64,000 nucleotides of DNA from Hygrocybe punicea (Eukaryota; Basidiomycota; Agaricomycetes; Agaricales; Hygrophoraceae): contig OY744471.1 of assembly GCA_963556145.1 (NCBI GenBank), positions 1,481,590 to 1,545,589 on the forward strand. Direction: 5' to 3'. A model generated the notes under the pieces. The model ran no database searches and had not been told where the DNA came from. It saw only the letters and a list, made by a program, of their open reading frames with translations. Position 1 is the stretch's first letter. Every line of letters begins with the position of its first letter. Positions 33,591-42,504 of the stretch are shown here, piece by piece. Position numbers and translations under genes: made by a program.

Positions 33591-34510
33591 TTCTCCTTTC
33601 CGGTTACCGTTCCGTTCCAGAATCCGTTGTCACTGCAGCCCCCATTGCCATTTCCAGTCCCGATTCCGGTCCTGCACTCATACCTGTCGCAGTCATTTCA
33701 CCTCCGGAACAGATCCCGTCCTTGATCCCATCCTCGATCCCGCCCACTGTCGTTCATTCCATCCCCCACATTCATTCTGGTCCTTCGTATACTCCGTCCC
33801 CATCATCGTGTTCCCCATCCCCGTCCATTCCGGTGCCTGTCGAGACCGTCATTTGTTTACAGGTATTATCGTCCAGTCCCGTGTCGTCCCCATCCGAGCC
33901 CCTTCCCGATTTATCGATGCCGGTCATCGATTCCATCTTGCCTTCCAGTCCTGTTCCCGATTTATCCGTTCCTTTTCCTATTTCGTCCCCGTTGTCTCCG
34001 GTTTCGTCCCCTCCAGTTTCCGTCCACGAACTCGTACTGGACCCGCTCCCATTGTCCTCGGATTCTCCAGAAATAGACATTCCATCCCCGATATTGCTGC
34101 CATATTGTCCTCCGTCACCGTCTACCGAGATTCTGTCGACTTTGGTTGAGTATTCCATGCCCGTTCCCATTCCGGACCCCATTCCACCCCTCTTATTTGA
34201 TTTCGATTCCGGTTCCGATTCCGTTATGTTGACCCCTTCGTTCCCGGTTCCCCTCGTCATTTCCGCTCCCGTGTCATTCCCGGTTCCCTCCTCGCCCACT
34301 TGGGGCACCCCGTCATTTTTAGACCCGTCACGCGGCACACCCCTTGTATGGGATCGTGTTGGTGTCGGCACTCCGGTTCTCAAATTTTTATTGTTCCTCA
34401 TTTCCGGCTTCATTCTACTTTGTCATCGCATTTTGGACCTCCGCCCCCTCGACACCTCGCTCGAATATTTGCAAGAAGTTCTCCGCCTCCTCTCGTCGTT
34501 CCACCTCTGA
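33587..34510 (+). other. 307-codon Pro/Ser-rich open frame in element B
   Basis: A long uninterrupted plus frame rich in Pro, Ser and Val with repeated SSPVPDLS-like motifs and a hydrophobic end (FLLFLISGFILL). The antisense frame 34413-33772 is also open, so low stop content explains much of it. It lies directly after gag where a gag tail would be. No domain recognised. Confidence 0.35.
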
Positions 34511-34925
34511 CCTTCTTTCAGAAACTCTTGTGGGGATATAGACCCGTTTCCGTCACCCATTTTTGCGTTTTCGTCCTCCGTTCTGCTTTCCGTTCACGCT
34601 CCCGGTCCTCACTTATTTATATTTTCATTTCCGTTTATAGTTTCCTTTGTTTCCCGCTCGTTCCGGACCCATTTCGTTTCCATTGTATTCCGGTCCCGTC
34701 CTCCTCCTCGACCCCAAGATTCCGGTTATCTTATCTCGTCGTTCCGTTTCCCTCTTTTCTGTTTATAGTTTTATTATATACTCTATTTTTATTTTATATA
34801 CATTGTTCGACGTTCCGCTTTCCCTTCCCTTTTCATCCATTCCCCTTTTATTCCCTTCTCCCTTCATCGAGTTTGGTGTCGATCATGTCGAGTTGACCCA
34901 GGATATGGGCCTGGTTCGCACGTAG

Positions 34926-36537
34926 TCAATTTAGCTCCTTCGTCCAACGGGTTAGCTTCGTATGGATCTCCGCGACGTATTCCGAGAGGCCGTCCACGAT
35001 CGTCGATATCTCCCTCTGCGTTTCCATCGCCATCTTGCGCATTGCCCAGACGTGGTCGCTGATTCCGGCTCCAATCCGCGGGTGCTTGAACGGATTCCCT
35101 CGCCTCCCATCGTCCCGCTCCGATTCTGTATCCGGTTCGACATCGGTCAACGTCCGCTTACTCGTCGACGCCTCTCCGGCCCGTAGCCTGGGCTTCTTCA
35201 CCGGCTTCAGAACCTTCTTCACGATGACCTTTCTCTTTGGACTACCCGCCTTCGCCTTCCCTTCCCTTTCTGCTTTTCCAGCTCCGGTGGCCGGTCCCTT
35301 CATCGACAGTCCGCAACGTCGTTTAAGCCTTTTGCACCGATTGCACACGTAGCCCTCGATTCCGCGACAAACAGCATTGGCGGTCACACACGCATCGCAT
35401 TGCCGGATCCGGTACGATTGCATATACTACGGAATTGTTAGACGAAAATGATGAACGAGCCTGAGTATCACTTACCCCTGGAATCTTTCCCTTCGGTTCC
35501 GCGTCCTCGTTCCCGCTCGCATTTGAGAAATCGTCGCCGCTGCTGTAGTCCCCGTGAACGGTCTCGTCGTCCCGGTTGACCCTCTTATCCCGGTTGAGCT
35601 TTTTGTTTTTGATCGCGTTAAGTGCTTGAAGCCTCTCATACTTTCATAGTTGCTGATTGGACCAGGTGCCCTCCTTGTCCTCGCTTCCGTGATTGCTGGT
35701 TTGTGCGGTCTCCTCCCGGTCCCTTTCCATGGCTGCGTTATCCCTTTTTGCTGCCTCTGCCGCCTTCACCCTTTCCGCCTCCTCGATCCGCTTCTCTGCC
35801 TCCGCCCTCCTATTCATCTCCTCTTTGTATTGTCGCGATTCCTCTGCACGTTTCCACTCGATCTGCTCCACCTCCTCGACCCGTTGTTTCCTCGCTTCCT
35901 CCTCCTTTTCCTCCTGCAACCATAATGCTTCCCGACGCCTCGCCTCTTTCTGTTCCCGTTCGTAGTCCTCCCTGCTCCGCAACCACTCCTCAACCTCCAC
36001 CACCATCTCTCCGCCCATCGAGAAATCCCTCAGTTCCGTCACGTCAATTCCGTTGTCCCGGATTTCCGTCAAGATTCCCCTGTAGTTCCACTGCCGGGTA
36101 TCGTTAGTTCGCGCCGTTGAAGGGAACGGGAACTCTTACCACTAGTGTTGCCGAAGTTCAGTTCGGTCCGGTTCCGACCCTTTTTGGCGGAACCGCGAAC
36201 TGAACTTCGGGTCCGGTTTGGCACATGGCCAAACCCGGACCCAGACGGCGTCGAACCGTCTCTTCGCGTTCGGTCTGGGTTCAGACGCGGTCTGAAACCC
36301 AGACCGAGGTGGGCTCACCCCGTCCGTTCTCCTCGCGAATGGCAGGCGCGTATCCATAGATACGGCGCTGCACTTCGCGAGGTAGATGGGTGCAGGGGAG
36401 CCCTCCGGTGTCCCCAAGGGATGTGGAGGGATGGGGGGTCTTGTCCTGTGGTCCCTGCGTGGCATTGCCGGCACTGCTGCTGCCAACCGTTGTCCTCGTC
36501 GGGGCGGTGGTATGGTTGTGGTGGTGTTGCTGCCACG

Positions 36538-36570
<33 letters not shown>

Positions 36571-36699
36571 GCCGTTGCTGCTGATACTGCTGCTGCCGTC
36601 GTTGCTGCCGTCATTGCTGCCGTCGTTGCTGCCGCTGCCGGCGCTGCTCCTGCTGCCGTCGCCGTTGCTGCTGCCGCTGCTGCTGCTGTCGCCGTTGCC

Positions 36700-36733
<34 letters not shown>

Positions 36734-37585
36734 TTGCCGCCGTTGCTGCCGTCGTTGCTGCCGTCGTTGCTGCCGCTGCCGGCGCTGCTCCTGCTGCCGT
36801 CGCCGTTGCTGCTGCCACTGCTGCCGCTGCTGTCGTGGCCGTTGCTGCTGCCGCTGCCATTGCCATTGCCGTTGCCACTGCTGCTGCTGCTGCTGGCCGT
36901 CGTGGTTGTCGTTGCCGTTGTTGTTGCCGCCGCTGGTGGTGGTGGTGGTGGTGGTGTTGCAGCTGTCGCGCGTCCGTTGGCATTGGGTTGGCGTTGGGTG
37001 GTCATCTCGCGGCCGTGGGTGTGGTCACACTGCGGTCGCGGTCGAGCTTCCTGTAGCAGGCAACATTAGTAAAGTTCAGGAAAGTAAAATACGTACCTGT
37101 GTTCATGAACGCGACATTGTGTCGCGTTCATTGGCCTTGCGTTGTTGCGTGTTGGTGAAGAAAGCTACCTGTAACGGTCACATGATACCGTTTAACACGA
37201 AAAAGTAAGTAAAGGAATGCGAAAAATAAATGAAATAAATACCTTAAAAATATCCGCGTTCGCGGTTTGGACGCGGTTTGGAGCCGTTCAGGAAATCCGG
37301 CAGGCCTCGAAACCCGGAACTGAACCTGCGGTCCGGTTCAGCACTTGGCTGAACTTAGACTGAACCTAGGGTTCAGTTCGGGGTTTGAACCGGGTTTGGC
37401 TAGGTTCGGAACCGAACTACGGCAACACTACTTACCACCCATTGCCGTGCTTCGTTCTCGAATCCGTCACGTACAATATCGATTCCGGCCGCGTCAACTT
37501 CTAGTAACTCGGCTACGGCGCTCTCGAAGTCTTGCCGCGTTTTCGCATCGAGATTGTTGAGGAATTTGTTGTATTCCGTCGACAT
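34926..37585 (-). pseudogene. Coiled-coil + six-cysteine Zn-cluster protein, copy 2 (complete gene, one nonsense codon)
   Basis: Minus-strand gene, start at 37585 (MSTEYNKFLNNL). Exon 1 (37585 to about 37436) is a short helical N-terminus ending ARQWV. Intron 1 contains the whole hAT element at 36143-37430 and ends CCCGGCAG near 36094. Exon 2 carries a long Glu/Arg/Lys-rich coiled coil (from DFSMGG to the TGA at 35644-35646). Beyond that TGA the frame stays open for 55 codons to a GTAAGT donor (near 35477); intron 2 (about 51 nt, with CTAAC branch) ends CCGTAG near 35430. Exon 3 has the C-X2-C-X6-C-X7-C-X2-C-X6-C cluster with KRLKRR between Cys5 and Cys6, a basic Lys-rich stretch and a C-terminal helix ending at 34926. 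The single TGA probably replaces Arg. Antisense to gag of element B. Confidence 0.75.
36143..37430. mobile_element. hAT-like element (1288 bp, TSD CTTACCAC) inside intron 1
   Basis: Ends are TAGTGTTGCCG.. and ..CGGCAACACTA, flanked by exact 8-bp repeats CTTACCAC (36135-36142, 37431-37438). The subterminal regions carry repeated GAACTGAACC/GGTCCGGTT motifs. The centre (36538-36960) is a degenerate GCTGCT/GTTGCC trinucleotide tract open on both strands (Ala/Ser/Asn or Leu/Pro-rich frames). No transposase. Same termini as the MITE at 10808-11225. Confidence 0.92.
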
Positions 37586-37756
37586 CTGGCGTTGGTGTTG
37601 GTGTTTGTTGGGTTTGTTGGGCTTGTTGAGGATGTTGTTGAGATTGTTGAAGTTGCGTTGAAAAGTTTTCTTGTTTGTATTTGTTGTCCCGTCACGTGAC
37701 CGTTGTTCCTTTATCCAGCCGTTTTGCCCCACCCTCTTTTAGTAGGTCCGGACCAG

Positions 37757-38082
37757 ATTAAATAAATAAAAAAAGAAAGAAAAACGTCAGAGATAAAGAA
37801 AGATAAATAAAAATAAAAATACACTCGTTCCTGACACACCCGGCACCCGCATAATACACCCGACGCACCCAACGAACCCGCTTACAAACCCGCCGCACCC
37901 GCTTACAAACCCGCCGCACCCGCTTACAAACCCGCCGCACCCGCTTACAAACCCGCCGCACCCGCTTACAAACCCGCCGCACCCGCTTACAAACCCGCCG
38001 CACCCGCTTACAAACCCGCCGCACCCGCTTACAAACCCGCCGCACCCGCTTACAAACCCGCCGCACCCGCTTACAAACCCGC
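37757..38082 (+). repeat. 21-bp tandem array in the A2 tail
   Basis: Ten near-perfect copies of a 21-bp unit of the CCCGCTTACAAACCCGCCGCA type (37868-38080). The minus strand reads a seven-residue VRRVCKR repeat. In A1 (17640-17720) the same place holds only two or three diverged copies, so the array expanded in A2. Confidence 0.85.
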
Positions 38083-38964
38083 AGGGTCGACGTCCCTCTG
38101 AGTCCATATCATTGATATATCACGAATCCGGACCAACCCGATGCCGCCATTCGACTTGCATTCGAACCCGACATAACCCGACGTGACGTGACGTGACGTG
38201 ATGTGACCGACGTAACCTGACACATGCCGCTTTGTGATGGCCGCTTTTGGGCTAAATCCGGCAGCCTCAAACGCCTCGGAGTTCCAATTCTAGAAGATGG
38301 ATCTCATTGGAGTCAGTCCCTGACTTTGGACTTACCATATTTATGCATCCCGTCATCCTTTCAGAGATATGTAGGACATTTTCCATCTTTTTCATGGATA
38401 TTTGTTTTCCCCTCCATATTCCTGTCTTCGTTGCTTTGCAACCCCCCTTTCCACATCCCCATTCCAGCTTTTCTTTGTAGTATCTATCAGCCGAAATAGA
38501 CATGTCCGAAAGTAGCTACACACACATGTACTATAAAAACGGTCCCCGACGACCATACAAAAAAAAGATACCATTAGTCCCCATTTCCCTCATAGTCAGA
38601 ATCCTTTTAATCCCTTCAAATGCTCGTCCACGTAGACCCTTAGCTTTTTATAGTTCACCTCATTGTCTTTATCACTGTTCCCATATATTTGTTCATCGTT
38701 TCCGACCCGACCCGACCCGCCATACCCGACATCATCGGCATCGTCGGGTTCTTTATTATTTGTCCGTTTTCACTCCGTTCATCGCTGGATTCATCGTTAT
38801 TAGTCCAGTTTTATGCCGCGGCTTTACTTTTACTAATATTCCCTTCCTTTTACTACTATTCCCGACACTGACTTATCCACCGTCACTTCTACGCTGACAC
38901 CCCTTTGGTTAGGATCATTATTTTATCATTATAGTTCCGAAGCCACCAAGAACCCGCATCTACA
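38083..38964 (+). repeat. Solo LTR-A inserted in the A2 tail
   Basis: An LTR-A copy lacking its first five bases, ending CATCTACA. It splits the A2 tail exactly where A1 is continuous (17640-17645), with CCGC on both sides. Confidence 0.8.
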
Positions 38965-40003
38965 CCGCCGCACCGCTTCACTCGTTCCCCATGCACCCAA
39001 CTAATCCACTCATGCACCCGCATTAAACCCGTTGACATCATTCTCCGTTTTCCATGACCCACCGTTTCCGCCACCGTTTCGACCCAGACACAACGTTCCC
39101 TGTCTCAGCTTCGATTCCCAACCCACCCGACTTTATATTTCAGTTCCATTGGGAGGAATGCTTCCCCACGGGTCCAAGTCGGTGCTGAACCGCCTAGTAT
39201 GAGGCTGATTTCACATCCGTTGATTATCGCCCCCATATTAGTATTGACATATTGAACCTCCGCCGCCGTCTATCGAACCTCCGCCATCATATATTGAACC
39301 TCCGTCATCGTCCATCGAACCTCCATTGTCGTCATATCGTATCGAACCTCCGCCATCGTCATATCATGTCTACCGTCGTCATCATATCTCTATGCTCACG
39401 TCAACAAGCTTATCGTTTTATGCTTTCTGCAGCCTATGCCACCGTTTCCGCCACCCATTGACACAGCCACCGAAGCCGCCGACCCTAACTCAACCCGCCT
39501 AGATCGTCTTTGTCATCCGCTTGCGTTTTATTTTCGTTTCCGCTCATGCCTTACTCGTCTCCGTCACCTGCCCCCAATCCTATGTCACGTTTAGTTTTAT
39601 CCCGACTTCATTTCTATTGTGTCCCCTCTTTCCGATACCCGACATTTATTTCTTTTCTCATCTAATTTGCATTTCCACTCTCCATTTGTCCCATTTTTTG
39701 TAGATTTCCATCTCTTCTTTCATTTCCACTCAGTTCCCTTTTCCCCCGGTTCTATGTACTTTGTTTCCCTTTCGCTCGACACCGGCTTCACCCGTTTTGT
39801 TCCCCATTCACTGCTCTCAGCCTCCGACCGTCCATCGAGCTCCACTAGTCACCATCCGCTGTGCCCATTCGCGTCATCCACGACCCGCCTCGTCCTGTTG
39901 AACCCGCTTCCACGACCACCGTGTCGGCTTCATCTCATGCATCCGAATCCCGAGTCCATGTAGTATCGACCAGGGATGGTCTTTATTTAAAGTACCCTGG
40001 AGA
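38965..40003 (+). mobile_element. A2 tail, 3' part
   Basis: Reverse complement of A1 16579-17640. Contains the 21-bp array of TCGAACCTCCGCC units (39250-39375). Several short frames, none with a recognisable domain. Confidence 0.7.
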
Positions 40004-40884
40004 TGTAGAGGGTCGACATCCCTCTGAGTCCATATCCTCAATATATCACGAATCCAGACGAACCCACTGCCTCTATTCAACTTGCATTCAAACCCGACGT
40101 AACCCGACGTGACATGACCCGATGTGACCGATGTGACCCGACGTATGCCGCTTCATCACAGCCGCTTTTGGACCAAATCCGGCAGCCTCAGAAGCCCCGG
40201 AGTTCTAATTATAGGAGATGGATCTCATCGGACTAGATCCCCGACTTCGGACTTACTTTATTTATGCATCCCCTCGTCCTTTCGGAGATATGTAGGACTT
40301 TTTCCATCTTTTTCATGGATATTCGTTTTCCTCTCCATATTCCTGTCTTTGTCGCTTTGCAACCCCCCTTTCCACATCCCCATTCCAGCTTTTCTTTGTA
40401 GTTTCTATTGGCCGAAGTAGACATGTCCGAAAGTAGCTACACACACATGTACCATAAAAACGGTCCCCGACGACCGTACAAAAAAGAGATACCATTAGTC
40501 CCCGTTACCCTCATAGTCAGAATCGCCTTTTAATCCCTTCAAATGCTCGTCCACGTAGACCCTTAGCTTTTTATAGTCCACTTCGTCATCTTTATTGTTG
40601 TTCCCGTATATTCATTCATCGTTTCCGACCCAACCCGACCCAACCCACGGTACCTGACATCGTCAGCATCGTCGGGTTCTTCATTATTTGTCCGTTTTCA
40701 CTCCGTTCATCGCCGGATTCATCATTATTAGTCCAGTTTTACGCGGCGGCTTTACTTTTACTAACATTCCCTTCCTTTTACTACTATTCCCGACACTGAC
40801 TTATCCAGTCACTTCTACGCTGACACCCACAGGTTAGGAAAATTTCTTATATTGTTCCGAAGCCACCCCGAACCCACATCTACA
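40004..40884 (+). repeat. LTR-A, 3' LTR of A2
   Basis: 881 bp, TGTAGAGGG...CATCTACA, followed by non-element sequence. Preceded by the same CCTGGAGA edge that A1 has at 16579-16586. Confidence 0.88.
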
Positions 40885-41886
40885 GCGGTCCTTGGCATTA
40901 GAGAGGAATGGTGGTGATGGTGTTGCCGCCATTGCATCCCCACTGCTGCTACCACTGGTGGTGGTGGTGGTGTGACAGTGTGTCGCAGCCACTGCTGGTG
41001 GTGGTGATGCCATTGTTGTGTCCCACCGCCACCACCAGTCATGGTGATGCTGCCATTACATTCCTGGTCTAAGTGGTTTAAAATGAACAATGAACAAATA
41101 AAGCCAAAGTATGGACTTCCCGTTTTTGACTTGTTTCTACCTTATGTATTACTAATCTTGACCAGAAATGATAGTTACTAATTAGATATGAATTAGTTGC
41201 ATGAACTTGCATCATTATTCTAATAAGGTCTCAATTAGATCAACTTAGGAAAGGAGGTTTTTCCTGATGCTGCCTATCCACCCCTGCAATTACTTCTTGA
41301 AAATATTGTGTGTGTGTGAAGAGTTGTAGGCAAAATTCTACCTCAACATGACAAGTCAGTGGATTGACAGGTCAGGATGGTAATAGTAATAGCAGCCATA
41401 TGACTATGCTGCTATCCTATTAAAGTCATTATTTATTTATTGTGATTGTCCCAAAAACTCATAATATTATTGCTAATTTGAATAATATTTCTGCATTATC
41501 TGGATTAGCTACTATTAGAGTAATTTAACAGCAATTAGCAGTGATTAGACAAATTAGACAATTTTGGAGGAGATGGATTTTCCTGAAGATACATATTTTG
41601 ACAATGGCTGATGCCCTCTGTGGCCTGCAAGATCCAACTGACATCTATACCCATTGCCAAATTTTCAAATTTTGAAATGGCTATATTAGAACAAAAATAT
41701 GTGGTCAACACTGAGGTTATGGGTATGGGAATGAGGATTTCAAACCACTAGTTGATATGTGCAGATCTTGCTGAGATATGGCCATCTGATTGTAGGGCCT
41801 TGGATTGAGTTGTGACCATGGCATTATACAAGGTCACATGCAATACACAATAACCTACTTCAAGGGCTCACACCTCCAATCCTCTG
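40885..41886. other. Gene-free AT-rich stretch with a CAC/GTG microsatellite
   Basis: 40905-41040 is a degenerate GGTGGT/CCACCA repeat, in part inverted. The remainder is AT-rich without a convincing ORF. Confidence 0.5.
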
Positions 41887-42504
41887 ATGAACTCTGTCCA
41901 GAGTTGTCTGCATGACTCTAACACTGATGCTGCAGTGCCAATCATCCCAGAGCCTGGGCAATACCTTCCCAACACCATCCCAGCCCAGCCACCTCCCAAT
42001 CCTGCTGTGGCTGCACAGGTTATTGAATTTGAGATCACTCTCTCAGTTCTTCAGCCACCCAAACATGTCTGTACAGCAATGAAAAGTCAGAGCCTTCAAC
42101 ATTTGGGCCTGAGATATGTAACACTGGCATGAATCGAGACGAGTTCTTAGATTTCATTGCAAAAATGTTGGCAGCACACAATCTTGCAGTCACTACATTT
42201 GAATGGCATTTTCTCAAGCCTGCAAATGGACCTGAATTTCATTGAGATACAGTTCTGGGGCCTCCAGAAAGAGGGTGTTGAGGTCATGCATCATATCAGC
42301 ATTGAGAATTCAAGGCCAGCAATGAAAGGGAGATGGTGGTGGGATAACCAGTCCATAGATGTGATGGTTAGCTTGCCAATGACAAATGCTTCTCCTGGAG
42401 ATGCCAAATATCTTGCAGATGTCATCAGGGGCATACTGGTGCTCAATAAGCCAGAGCACTCACTCCTTGACATCCAAGTCCTTGCTCAAGCGCTGAAGAG
42501 GTGA
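41887..42504 (+). pseudogene. Decayed coding fragment, family not recognised
   Basis: Two plus frames (41887-42132 and 42157-42504) and the frame between them read as ordinary protein sequence of balanced composition: EFEITLSVLQPPKHVCTA, DEFLDFIAKMLAAHN, KGRWWWDNQSIDVMV. Stops and shifts (TGA near 42244) break them. The density of matched hydrophobic segments suggests a former gene of at least 200 codons, possibly from a DNA transposon, but I know no matching domain. Confidence 0.4.

Larger units (their letters stand above)
32227..37756 (+). mobile_element. Gypsy derivative B inserted in A2
   Basis: LTR-like segment (32227-32840, TGTAGAGGCTCC...GGTCTACA), a 20-nt gap, a primer-binding site identical to that of A1, decayed gag, a Pro/Ser-rich open region, then the antisense Zn-cluster gene. 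No protease, RT or integrase and no right-hand LTR. A2 sequence resumes at about 37757, with roughly 110 bases of A2 missing at the junction compared with A1, so the right edge is a deletion and not a clean end. Confidence 0.65.
14227..40884 (+). mobile_element. Non-autonomous LTR element A2, split by nested insertions
   Basis: Parts in order are 5' LTR (14227-15112), primer-binding site and leader (15113-15685), internal sequence (30006-32226), tail (37757-40003, itself holding a solo LTR at 38083-38964) and 3' LTR (40004-40884). The junction 15685/30006 is continuous with the leader of A1: the CTCGGAA..CCCAC and CCGG..AAAGC segments follow one another as they do in A1. It has no gag or pol. 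LTR and primer-binding site are shared with G1, so G1-like elements could have mobilised it. Confidence 0.75.

Noticed and set aside
36145..37056. 303-codon plus and 287-codon minus frames as genes of the hAT element
   Set aside because: Both run through the same trinucleotide repeat tract on opposite strands. No transposase motif occurs.
37860..38080. CRISPR-like array
   Set aside because: The 21-bp units are contiguous with no spacers, and the genome is eukaryotic.
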